From assembly GCF_963678635.1 (NCBI RefSeq), contig NC_087065.1, positions 73,107,345 to 73,171,344 of the forward strand: a stretch of DNA of 64,000 nt. Direction: 5' to 3'. The notes under the pieces are model-generated. The model was not told the DNA's origin. It saw only the letters and a list, made by a program, of their open reading frames with translations, and searched no databases. The stretch comes from Symsagittifera roscoffensis (Eukaryota; Xenacoelomorpha; Acoela; Convolutidae). Below are positions 1-11,100 of the stretch, one piece after another. How positions within the stretch are numbered: the stretch's first letter is position 1; the number at the start of each line of letters is the position of its first letter. A program made the position numbers and the translations under genes.

Positions 1-62
1 AAATAATTATTTCGCTTTTTAAAATGTGGGACATTTAATTAAAATTAATTGCCCATCAAAGT

Positions 63-784
63 GATGAGCAATCGTCAACAAAAGATATCCATGCTAAATC
101 GATAGCATTATATTCTGGATATTTTATAAGGCAACAAGTAGCAAATTCAATCAATTCGTAATATGAGAACCAATCTAATTCTCAACAAAAATAGGATTAA
201 ACAAGGATAGCCGTTTACTGTGCAAGTAGCACAGAATGTTCCGACCATAGTCTTAACAAAAACAACAAAGGTCAATCTAGAAATTAGACATATTCGACTG
301 TCATAATAAAATATTCAAATTGGAAAACAGTTTTTGAAGAAAAATAAATGAGTAGGAAAACGAAAACAAAAAATCGTAACAAAAAAAATTGAAAGTTTTT
401 GATTCCCTAAATGGCGCAAACGAACTCTAAAAACTAATTTACTCGATAAAAATTAATTTGTCACGGCTTAGATTAAATATAAATCAGCTATTTTAAGCCA
501 TTTTAAACCTGCTAGCTCACCTTATTCGCTCAAAATTACACCAAAAAGCAAAATTTTGAACGGGTTTTTCTCGACAATGAAAATTGTCAAAAAATCGATT
601 TTTTTATTGTTCGTTTACTGAAACTTTTTAAAATGTCGTTCGTATCACGACTAAAAAGGCTTTAAATATTAATCTTTCGAAACTTTGCGGTGAATTGTGG
701 TACCTGATTTTACAAGAAAACAAAGAAAAAACTAAAACACACCGAAATACTAAGTACCTCCCCATTTTTCAAAAGGTCGGAACA
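63..784. repeat. 722-bp tandem duplication, copy 1
   Basis: Nearly identical to 835-1556 at a constant offset of 772 bases. The first difference is near the start (cgtcaaca versus cgtgaaca) and another is near 690/1462 (gaattgtgg versus gatttgtgg). A 50-bp unrelated spacer (785-834) separates the copies. The duplicated segment contains the small TIR element at 237-784 plus about 170 bases of its left flank, so this is a segmental duplication and not two insertions. Confidence 0.93.
237..784. mobile_element. Non-autonomous TIR element (MITE-like), TGTTCCGACC family, copy 1
   Basis: The element begins TGTTCCGACC (237-246) and ends with its exact complement GGTCGGAACA (775-784), a 10-bp terminal inverted repeat around a 548-bp AT-rich body with no coding potential. 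The same ends recur at 1009-1556, 10377-10842 and 12671-13236. Bases upstream of the left terminus (…cAgaa) are also partly conserved between copies, so the true left end may lie a little further out. No clear target-site duplication is visible. The parent transposase family cannot be named. Confidence 0.65.
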
Positions 785-834
785 TGGAAACACAGTTGAA
801 ATCCTTAAGATCCATACTTCATGATCTTAACATT

Positions 835-1556
835 GATGAGCAATCGTGAACAAAAGATATCCATGCTAAATCGATAGCATTATATTCTGGATATTTTATA
901 AGGCAACAAGTAGCAAATTCAATCAATTCGTAATATGAGAACCAATCTAATTCTCAACAAAAATAGGATTAAACAAGGATAGCCGTTTACTGTGCAAGTA
1001 GCACAGAATGTTCCGACCATAGTCTTAACAAAAACAACAAAGGTCAATCTAGAAATTAGACATATTCGACTGTCATAATAAAATATTCAAATTGGAAAAC
1101 AGTTTTTGAAGAAAAATAAATGAGTAGGAAAACGAAAACAAAAAATCGTAACAAAAAAAATTGAAAGTTTTTGATTCCCTAAATGGCGCAAACGAACTCT
1201 AAAAACTAATTTACTCGATAAAAATTAATTTGTCACGGCTTAGATTAAATATAAATCAGCTATTTTAAGCCATTTTAAACCTGCTAGCTCACCTTATTCG
1301 CTCAAAATTACACCAAAAAGCAAAATTTTGAACGGGTTTTTCTCGACAATGAAAATTGTCAAAAAATCGATTTTTTTATTGTTCGTTTACTGAAACTTTT
1401 TAAAATGTCGTTCGTATCACGACTAAAAAGGCTTTAAATATTAATCTTTCGAAACTTTGCGGTGATTTGTGGTACCTGATTTTACAAGAAAACAAAGAAA
1501 AAACTAAAACACACCGAAATACTAAGTACCTCCCCATTTTTCAAAAGGTCGGAACA
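835..1556. repeat. 722-bp tandem duplication, copy 2
   Basis: Second copy of 63-784. The right end falls exactly at the GGTCGGAACA terminus of the embedded small element. Very few substitutions separate the copies, so the duplication is recent. Confidence 0.93.
1009..1556. mobile_element. Non-autonomous TIR element, TGTTCCGACC family, copy 2
   Basis: Same 548-bp element as 237-784, carried along in the 722-bp tandem duplication. Both 10-bp termini are intact. Confidence 0.65.
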
Positions 1557-1559
1557 AAA

Positions 1560-3140
1560 AGTAGTTCACAAAGTTTAACCAAAATTCGCTGCGGTAATTC
1601 ATTAACCTTCTTTTAAAGAGGTATTAAGTAATTCAGAAAAAATATTTGAACAACAGCAAACGAAATAGGGAAATCCGAGAAAAATCTATTCAATATATTA
1701 TCAGCCAAAATAAATCATCAAGATCATTTAGGAACAATCGGAAAATCAAGCCAGCAACTAGCTTGAAGCAAATACCAATCAAGCAATTCAAATATCCGTA
1801 TTTGTAACTTTTTTTTACTGTAGTAATATAAAAGTTGAAAAGCCAATGAAAAGCGCAATTTGAGTATTGTGTACTGTGAAATGAACTTTTGAAAAAATTT
1901 CATTCAAATCAATGAAGCCAAAAAAAATAAATTTTAAATTCAATACAGAGGCAAAGCAGCGGAGCGTCGCTTACAAGCGACACTATACAGAAGTAGCATC
2001 ATTGCAAGCTAGCACACAGAAAATGAAACGAAAGCCTCTTAGTCGATTTAGTTTTCAAAAATGTCAAGAAAACTTATTCCAAAAACTTGCCTCGATGATG
2101 ATTAATTTGAGGAAAACACGTTGAAAAATAGTCTCCGGCGTTTACTAAGTTTTAAGAAACAATTTTCTAGCGGCAAAAAAGTCGACAAAAGCCGGGTAAA
2201 CGGCCGTTGAGACGAAGAGAAAAGGTTTGTCATAAAAACTTAGAGCTATCATGTTCCGACACTAATATATCACACAAATCCTCTGAAAACACAAAAAAAA
2301 AACCAAAAAGGCTGACAGTAGATAAGTCGAAAAATGTCGACAATTATTTTGAAACGACCGACTAACATTTTGAAAATTTTCTGTTAAAAACACCGATTCG
2401 AGCCTTATATTTGAGACGTCATTGATTGACAAAATTGAAAGAGGTGAAAAAATTATCATGTTGAAATAATTGTTCGTAGTTAAAAAAAACCAGCGCCCAA
2501 TTGCAAAACGATTGCTAATAGCAAGCATAAATCAAAGGCGAAGAGAAGTGTCTCACAACTTGGGATACAACGAAAATAGCCAACATACAGTTGGAAAAGA
2601 ATGAACGCAAAAACCAGAAAAAAGTATTGACTTATTTTGAAAAAATCATAGAGAAAATGTATGATTTCAAAGCTCCTTGCGTTACAAAAATAATTTATGA
2701 TCGACACTTTCTTGATAAAATTAACACAATTTGAGATTTTTGGATCAGAAATCAGAAAATCAAAATAAAAATTCAAAATTAGAAATCGATCACGTTTTTT
2801 GTGACCTTTACACTTTCACTGTTCGATAAGCGAGTTTGTCTTCCTTAAGAAAACGAACTAAGTTTGATAAGAAATCAAAAGTCAAACCACGAGAAGTAAA
2901 TTTATCCTGATTAAACTTTAAGAATTTTCCTGAAACAATATATCACCATGACTCAATTAAGTTTTCACTACGTTAGCCTAATTGTTGTGATAAGCTTATT
3001 AAATAGTTTTAGGATTGAATGCAAGCTGTGCTCTGGTTGCATTGTTCTCGCTGGAACTTTCGCTCTAAAAATATGACCGCTGCCATAAGACAACAAATTG
3101 AACTCGGAATTTTCTAATTTTGGAGAAATAAAAACACTAT
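1560..3140. other. AT-rich stretch without a recognisable gene
   Basis: Only short reading frames with low-complexity Lys/Asn/Phe composition are present on either strand. A solitary TGTTCCGAC near 2253 resembles the terminus of the small TIR family, but no matching right end was found. No RNA gene is seen. Confidence 0.6.
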
Positions 3141-3188
3141 TTGGTCAAAGGTTAGATCTCATCGACACCCAATTGTTGCCCTAGAAGG

Positions 3189-3545
3189 ATGCTTGATAGA
3201 GAGCGATATTCCTCCAAAACATGTTTGAATTTTCATGGATTAGATGCTTCGGATCCTTGGGATGCTGTCTTCAAGGTCATTAACAATCAAATGGGTATTC
3301 CTATCAATGACGTGGACCTCGCGGCGTGTCGTTTTCTTCCCGGTGCGGGACGGAGACCAATAACTGTCAAATTTAGTTATCATCATCGCGATTTGATTTG
3401 GTACTATGAAGATATTTGGAAGAAATTAAGAAATAGTGCTGGGAAGTCTATCTATAAGGTTGAAAGGCTGACACCAACCGACAGAGGTTCTGGAGCACGC
3501 CAAGGCTGCTCATCTGTCCATGACAACAAAAAAGTCAATTTTTAG
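3189..3545 (+). pseudogene. LINE ORF1-like fragment (RRM/nucleic-acid chaperone type)
   Basis: A 118-codon frame contains a segment with the pattern NFHGL…DPWDAVFKVI…MGIPINDVDLAACRFLP…RRPITVKF, then a short RDLIWYYEDIWKKL helix. The pattern 'hydrophobic-G-L, helix, D-V/I-D, R/H-x-L, RPI-hydrophobic-V-K-F' is the RRM-like core of LINE ORF1 proteins, which coat the element RNA. The frame begins mid-domain, stops at 3545, and is followed by Lys-rich shifted coding (FSSGRKRKNE-like) to about 3750, consistent with a broken ORF1. The nearby endonuclease and RT traces support this reading. Confidence 0.6.
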
Positions 3546-4084
3546 TTAAAGGGATTGGCGTTGACTCGAAAAAAGAAATTGATGTGAGTTTGGGTTTGAA
3601 CTAAAAGAAATTGCGGCTGGAGTTTCAATAGATTTTACTGATGTGCCAGGAGAAAAATTGCCTAAACCTTCTGGGAGGAAACGCAAAAATGAAACTGAAG
3701 ACAAACTTGATCAGCTCATCAATCTTGTGACCCAAGTAACCAACATGGTTTCTCCTGTAAGATAGAACCCTTCTAAAAGACTTTCTTGATGATATAGATT
3801 CGATTACTGATGGTTAGCGTAGACCGGGGTTAAGCGGGATAAGTTGATAAGCAAGCTCTAAATACTTTTAAAATTTTTTGTTCGTTATGGAAAAAAAAAG
3901 AGAGAATCAAACTACCACACGAGCCTAAAAATGGTTCTTTGTTGTTCCTTAAAAAACGATCTTCAAGATGCCGTCATGAACTTCTAAAATGTGAAAAAGA
4001 ATGTTTTGACTCATTTCCCACAGTAGTGTGAAACATGGTTACATGATGACGAACCCTTAGATTTATACTACCTTGATGGTTACC

Positions 4085-4723
4085 AAAAAAATCTTAGGAC
4101 GCAACAGGCAAGGAAAAAACGTGGGGGTATTGCGGCATTTGTGATAGAAGGCGCACACGTAAATACTTACACTAACGAAAGGGAAAAAAATATGGTCGTT
4201 TCTTTGAGTGACAAAAGGGGCAAACATTTAATCTGCATTTTTGTTCCTACAGGAGCTGGAAAACCTATAAATTCAGTTAAATGCCGCCGAGATAAGCATC
4301 CTCTTATGCGGGGACTTTACCGTACATATTCTTGACCAGCATTCAAAATTAGCATTCGATTATTTTAATATTTTGGACTTTCAGATCAAAACCCATTACC
4401 AACCAGAGCAACAAGTATTAGCTCATCATGCCTTGATCACCTTAAAAAAAAATTCTAAAACAGTGGAAACTGTTCAGTGTAACATAATTGATCACTATGC
4501 CTTGACATTGGATCATTTGAGAAAAAAGTTGATAACATCACTTCCCGAAGAAATTTTGATTGTTTTTGGAGGGATAACATTCATTGCAAGCTCTTTTTTC
4601 AATCATATTATTGGTAAAAAAGAAAATCTCTCTTTTGAACCATTGATTAACTCGATTATCTACGTTTTTGATAAATTTTGTCAGCTGGGAAAAAAAGCAT
4701 CAAAAAAGAAAAGTCCTGGGTAA
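4085..4723 (+). pseudogene. LINE endonuclease-domain remnant
   Basis: Two shifted frames (4085-4335 and 4373-4723) together resemble the middle of an exonuclease-endonuclease-phosphatase fold domain: a GGIAAFV…ERE…VVSLS strand pattern, then a later part with IIDHYALTLD, like the loop before the catalytic histidine. Catalytic residues cannot be assigned securely because of frameshifts. It sits between the ORF1 and RT traces, as expected in a LINE. This call leans on context. Confidence 0.45.
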
Positions 4724-5639
4724 ATTGTAAGACTTAAAGCCTTTGCAAAAAACGAGACAGACTATAAAAAAGTTATATTTCAAAACCATCAGAAAATAAT
4801 CTCATGCAAAATAAAAATTCAAGTGCCCAAGTTGTTCGTCTCATTGGACACAGCAAAAGGGCGTATTATGACAAAAATAGGCTTTTAATGAATTTTGGGA
4901 GAAAGTTAAAAAAATCCTTTTCCACTAGATTTGAATGAATTCAATCAGTTTTTTGTTGACATTGGAGAAAAACTGGCTAACATGCATGACAATCAGAACA
5001 TTAAATGATTTATAGTTAAACGGAACGACTCTTCTATTTTTTTCTACCCCGAATATCATGATGAAGTACTGAAATTTATTAAAACTCTTATAAACGAATC
5101 GTCTAGTGGTCATGATAGCATAAGTAAACATAGCCAATCGGATATTGGAAAAAAGTAATGAACGCAAGTAAACACTGACTTTGATGACAAAAGCTCAAGT
5201 TTCGAAATTAAATGAAAAAAATGGACGCCCTTAAAGCTCTTTGAATTTCTAGAACAATTTATGATTGGCGCTTTTTTGATAACATGAACCCAACTTGAGA
5301 AAACTGGATGAATAGTAAAGTTTTTATTCCAAAAGGAAATCTTAAAAACAAATTCAACTTTCGAAACTAGAAATCGTTCGCGTTTTTTGGGCCATTTGCA
5401 TGTTCGTATTTAAGTCACTTTTAGCAGCTAAATTTCAATTGATCTCAAAAAGTGCTTTGTACCTAAGTGCATCAACATTTTAAGATTTCTGACGTATATA
5501 AGAGTCTTCACTACGTTTATTACTCTAAATAAAATAATTAAATTATGAGCTGAGGTAATTAGCTATCCAATAGCTGATTTGTTCAATCAAATGTTAATCT
5601 ATGGAAAATTTCCACATGCGTTCAAATTAGCCTAAGTTC

Positions 5640-6740
5640 TACAGTTTCATAAGAAGGGTTCTCACGAGGACCCATCCAATTTCAGACCAATAAGCCTGTT
5701 TTCATCAACAAGCTAAGTTACCGAAAGATGCTTTTGAATCGTTTATTGCAATTTATTTATCAGTTCAAATTTGGTTTAGGAAAAAAATCGTTCATGTATT
5801 CACGCTATCATTACAGCAACAGAAATTATGCGATCAGGCAAAGATTCGAAAAACATAGGAATGGCTTGTTTTACAGATTTCCAAAAATCGTTTGACACTA
5901 TCGATCATACTATCCGATGAAAAAGTTTGAAAGCAATGGCTTTCGTGGCATATGCTACAATCTAATACAATCGTATTTAACTGATCGTTATCAATACGTA
6001 TCTTCAAATGTAAAAAAAAATCGAACATGCTACAGATAAATTACGGTGTTCCACAGGGCTCGGTACTTGGACCGCTGTTTTTTTTACTATACATAAATGA
6101 CCTTGTCTTTTCGCGGATGACACAACGTTGTTTTGCACTAATAAAAATAGAACAAAAATTAATACAAAGTCAGGCAGCTAATTTGGGTCGGAAAACAAAA
6201 AAAATGCGAAATATCTCTCGGAGGAGAAAAATTAGACTATGTAGGAAAAATTAGCTCGTTTTAATGGTTTAATATATCAATCAAGGAAAGTTTTTTCTCA
6301 AAAACTCTTATAATCGATAATGTTTATGCCAGGCCCGTTATTTCGAATGGCTTCCTAGCAAATGGCTGTTCAACAAAAAATGTTCTACAAAAAGTAATAT
6401 TAAGACAAAAACGGATATTAAGAACTATATTTTTTCAAAGGAAGTTCAAAACCTTGAGGCCTATTATTCATGAATACAAAATTGGAACGCTCTTCAAAAT
6501 CTTTCTTGATCGATTACATAAAAAAACTATTGATCATTTGCTTAAAAAATCTCCACTCGGTTTTCTAAAAGAAGAAAAATTTTCGCAAAGGAGATGAACA
6601 AGAGCTCGCGGATCAAAAATTCTCAATTTACTACTAATAAGAACAAATGGGCTGCACAGTTCGTTCAACCAGAGGATTAAAAAATGTAACAACTTTTTAT
6701 CCTCAAACTTTTTATCCTGACAATTTAAAACAATTAAAGA
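5640..6740 (+). pseudogene. LINE reverse transcriptase, frameshifted
   Basis: Shifted frames give NFRPISLFSS (near 5675), a SGKDSKNIGMACFTDFQKSFDT box (near 5835-5895, the motif-A region with an F-x-D-F-x-K-x-F-D pattern), GVPQGSVLGPL (near 6046) and FADDTTLFC (near 6110). These are RT motifs in canonical order. The catalytic pair DD is retained, but it is out of frame with the VPQG box. A C-terminal fragment near 6600-6770 has the W-x-x-Q/SLP-like run that ends CR1-type elements. It is inactive. Confidence 0.8.
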
Positions 6741-6924
6741 CAAGCGAAATTAATAAATACAGGTATACAATTAAGAACTGTTTTCTGATAGATAATTCCG
6801 ATTTACATGAAATTATTTTTTCATAATTGTTAGTTATTGATACTCGTGTTTTTCGTTGTCCAGGGTCTCGCCTCGATGAGCCTCAGGGCTCGTGTGCGAT
6901 CCTTCTGAGTTAAATAATGTATAC

Positions 6925-7915
6925 GTATGCTTTCTCACTAAACAATTCAATAATTCAATTGACTCTTTCAAACATAGCATTGCAAGCTAAATGTATTTCT
7001 TACAAAAATTTAAGATAAGTTGAAAAAAAATTCAATTTCGCAAGTGAACAACGGCTCAAATCATTGCTAGTCGGAAAACTACAATTTGAAAGCCCTCAAA
7101 CTTATCTATCAGAAGACACTTAAACCAATATATGAAGCTGCAAGTGGCGTTAAAGAAAGATCTCTTTACTTGTTCAATTAATGAAGACTTCACTGTTAAA
7201 AACGACTTTGTTCATACTTCGTTAATTAACAAATATCAAGCAGGAACATTGATTCAAAATTGGTATCAAAAGATCCAAATTAATTATATTAATTCATGAA
7301 ATAAGAACAATAACACGTAGACTTCGCTTTCATTGTTTAGTTTACTTCACGAATAAAAAGAGGTCAAAAATGAGGTGACCTTCAAATGAGAACAAAAAGC
7401 ATCAATAATACTACAACATCAACCCATAAACAGCAAATTGAGAAGTGTAGAAACCAATAAAAATCGTAGTTGAACAGAAAAACGAGTAATAAATAGGGGG
7501 TAAAACAAATTCATCTGATTATCGGCGTTATTGCACAAATCAAAACACTTAAATTGAAGGAAAACTATTAGTAATCGTAAACTGATGCCGAGTAAAAAGT
7601 AAAACTTGCAAAAATAAATGGTAAAATTCAATCGATTTAGTAGTTTAAAGTACACACAATATTATTTCATCGTCAAAGGAAACGTTCACGTTGTCCAAAA
7701 ACGGAACCAACGTATTTCATTTGAATGCTAGTCTTCTGAATTTTATCCGTCCTTCCACATCTTTCGGCGCCTTCGATTTCAAACTAAATCTGATGTGACG
7801 AAACTTTAACACACAACTTCTTATGGGGCAGATCTGTCGCTAAGGTACAGTCGTGAACAATCAAACCAAACTAAAACTAGTAATGAGTTTTCACGGCCAT
7901 TAAATTAGCATGCCA
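6925..7915. other. Noncoding stretch between the LINE and the BAZ1-like gene
   Basis: No convincing coding region, RNA or repeat is seen. It is the 3' side of the minus-strand BAZ1-like gene. No AATAAA in the minus-strand sense was spotted here, so the 3' UTR end is not fixed, and a further 3' exon cannot be excluded. Confidence 0.5.
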
Positions 7916-7921
7916 ATATAA

Positions 7922-8197
7922 CTATACCTCATCATCATCATCATCTTCATCGTTGTCGTCTTCCTCGTCCTCGTCTTCTTGGCGTCCGTTATTGTTACCG
8001 TCTTCATCTTCCTTGTCTTCGGGGTCTTGTTTCGGTTCCAGCTGTTTCAGGAGTTCTTTTTCCTCCTCTTCGATTTCCTCTTCCGGGGTTCCCTGTCTCA
8101 CCTTGGAGTACCTGTTGAGCATGATTGGCAGGTTACCCAGCATATTTCGCATTCTTTCATCCATCTTCAGAGCTGCCCGGTGTACTTTGTGACTCTC
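7922..8197 (-). CDS. BAZ1-like gene, last visible exon (bromodomain end, acidic tail)
   Basis: The acceptor tttcag|GAGAGTCAC opens ESHKVHRAALKMDERMRNML, the last bromodomain helix, followed by an acidic tail from runs of GAT/GAA/GAG. It can stop at the TAG in GATGAGGTATAG (stop at 7922-7924). The same bases GAG|GTATAG also form a usable donor, as at the other exons that end GAG|GT, so splicing into a further 3' exon is possible. The stop is the simpler reading. Confidence 0.8.
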   Translation of the reverse strand, partial: ESHKVHRAALKMDERMRNMLGNLPIMLNRYSKVRQGTPEEEIEEEEKELLKQLEPKQDPEDKEDEDGNNNGRQEDEDEEDDNDEDDDDDEV

Positions 8198-11100
8198 CTG
8201 AAACCAACCGACAAGGCATTTGTTGAATAAATGATTTGGTTATGATCCAGAAATCAACATGTTCCAAACTTAAATCACATATCATAATCATTCCTCAAAA
8301 GATCAACTCCTCCTCTTAAGTACTAAATTGCTTAGGTACTAAACTAGAATTAGCTCCCCGAAATAGGAGAACGGACTTCGTCTATTCAAAGCTAACAAAC
8401 ATCACGCTTTCTATAAATTTTTCATCAAAAGAGTATATTTTTATTTTAAACACTCACCCACTTGAACAATCACTCAATTTGGAGACTCACTCAAAACAAA
8501 TATATATTTTTAACAGAGGCAGCTAGAATTGAGTAAGTAAGCGGTAGTAAGCTAACCTCGAAAGCGGCGAGTGCGTTGTTGACTACAATGGCCATGTCTC
8601 TGATGAATCCCCTCCATATGTAGCCCTGCTCCCCCATGGTGGCCTGAATGGTTGAGAAATCCACCCTGTTCTCCACACCAGCATACGCATCAACCTAATC
8701 CACAAATCGCACTTTATTTTGGACCACAATAGCTATCGTAAAGTTGACCGAAAAGATATTGCCAACAATTTGGCATTTACGATAGCTATTGTGGTCCATC
8801 TTTTCGGTCAACGAAATTGAACGAAATTAATAACCTGAAAGTGTTCATTTTGACGTCCGATTTCTGCGTTTCAATAATTTCTACGCTTAAAAACCGTGTC
8901 CAAAAAAATCAATTAACCTATAAGCTGTAATTTTTGACCGATTAAGTTGCTCAAGGCCATCGATATTGCCGAAAATTTGGCATTATTTATACAGATTCTG
9001 ACAATTAACAAACGCGTCGGCTTTCATTGTCTTTTTTATTCACTCGCATTGACGCAGTAACACTAAAGACGTCTTAGTTTAATGATAAATCCAACTGAGT
9101 TCTCCAGCGAGCCTGCACAAAAAAATAGTTCTGACAAACCTTCGAACACTCATAAAATTTGAGAACTAAGTAAAAAGCCAACTTAAGCTATAGAAATTCA
9201 CTAACCTCAGCAATGTTTTCAAAGAACATGAATTGAGTTCTAGATTTGATGTCCAGGAAGATCTTTTCACAGATGTCTACTTCCTCGGCTACTTCCATAA
9301 CTTCATAGTTGTCTCTAGGGTGCTGACTTGCCGATTCCTCTGTATTCTTAGTTTTCTTGGACGAAGTCTCCTTATCACTTTCTGAATCAATTTCTCGCTT
9401 TCGTTTTCCACTTTTTGATCTTCGCGTGTCAACTGAGTCCCGGTCCGGCGATGTTTCATTCGAGGTGCTTCCGAGACGTCTTCGCGATCGTCCTTCACCA
9501 CTGCGTTTCCCACTTTTGCCGCGCATACTCGAATCATTGTCGGAGCTCTCGGCACTGTCGTGGCCTCTTCGGTTGCTTGATCTCCGACTACTTTCATCTT
9601 CCGAACCACTTTCATCGCTCTGGGCGAATTTTCCTTTCCGCGACTTTGTCAACGTTGATTTGTACAAGTTCGCTTTATTACTTCGGGAAGATCGCCTTCT
9701 CGTGGGTTCCTCGTCTTCTTCAGACTCCGACTCTTCAACTTTCACTCGCTTTCTACTTTTGTAATTCGACTTTGACGACTCCGAGGAACCGTCTGAATTG
9801 AAACTTCGGTCGTCATTCTGTGATTCTGTCTGCAAGAACCCTCGCTTTTTGGTTAGTTTTGGGTTCAAGCATACCATGCAGTTCCAGTTGCCTCTTGGTA
9901 CCCTACGCATAGGCGGCTGATGACAGTTCAGGTGGAATACCCTTGGACATGAGCTGCAAAGAATGAGTTCGTCTCCCCCGTCATTGCAACAGAAGCACCA
10001 CTCCTCCGATTCATGCGGCCCTCCCTCCTTCTTTTTCCTCTCCTCGTCATCACTAGCTTCGTTATACTTGGGCGCCGGCTGTTCTGGATTCCTCTTCTCG
10101 CGTGGTCTGCATCCTGGACAGAGCCAGTCGCCTGGTGGAATCTCTTTCAGCACTGGTCGGAGACAGTACATGTGATACGCTCTGTTGCATTCGTCGCATA
10201 ATAGAGTTTGGTCTTCGTTTGTCTTTTTTCTGCACACAGTGCAGCCCTATTAAAAATTCTCATTAGAAACTACTTATAAACAATAAACAGATATACAGCT
10301 CGTTTAAAGGTTTTCATTTCAGTAACCAGCCTGAAAAAAAAACAAGACTGCTCGTATATCAGAGCAAAGCCCTGAATGTTCCGACTGTCCCTTGATTCAT
10401 ATCGAATAGTTTTTGAAAAAGAAAATATTGAAAAACTATAAATTTTGACATATAAATTATCTAAAGTAAAATTTTGAGTCGTACGAAATTAATACGACCA
10501 ATTAGCTAGCCTCCATTCAATTTGGAACAATTTTGTTGTGCGGGAAACTTCGCCACGCATAAATATTTCGCGTTAATCTCTAAGCATTATGAATAAATTT
10601 TTCAAAGCGCGCATAATTTAGTCCAGAACATGGCCAATTTGGCAACTTTCAAACCCCCATAACTTTACAAAAATAATTGGAGGTAAAATATTTTTTATAT
10701 GCATTTCAATTCAGGAAGTCAATATCTTCAATGGTGTATAAAAGAATTTAGTTGAAAACTATTATTTCGATCGGCGAAAACTGACTGAATAAAAAAAACC
10801 ACACCGAGCATAAATATTCCGTTTTATTTTAAATTCGGAACAATAATAGCCGGTTGAAGTAGACATAGCCCAGAATGTTCCGACCATAGTGATTTTTAAT
10901 TCAAAATAATGGGAAAAAAATTTGATTATTTTTCTCCAAATTTCCGGTTATTTTTTGCAAAGGACGACAGAATTAAATGCAAAACTGCAAGAATGAGAAG
11001 AGATATCATAATAGTTAAAATGACACTAGTAGTACGAAAACTTAGCTTAGTCCTAAAAGCGAAAGTATTCAGACCAGTTTTTCTCGAAACTGAGAAAACA

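Larger units (their letters stand above)
3150..6920 (+). mobile_element. Decayed non-LTR (LINE) retrotransposon, CR1/L2-like
   Basis: In order on the + strand are traces of an ORF1-type RNA-binding domain (3189-3545), an AP-endonuclease-like region (about 4085-4723), and a reverse transcriptase (about 5640-6250) with a VPQGSVLGPL box and an FADDTTLF box. A C-terminal segment with a tail typical of CR1-like elements follows (about 6400-6830). Frameshifts and stops occur throughout, so no long ORF survives. The 3' region near 6860-6910 (ccagggtctcgcctcgatgagcc…) looks like an element 3' UTR. The clade assignment is by general resemblance only. Confidence 0.8.

Noticed and set aside
1912..2124. 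70-codon plus-strand frame, basic
   Set aside because: Lys/Arg/Gln-rich with no family, no promoter and no homologue in the window.
7953..8230. Ser-rich and Phe-rich plus-strand frames over the 7.95-8.23 kb region
   Set aside because: They are the antisense shadow of the acidic tail of the BAZ1-like last exon, caused by GAT/GAA runs.
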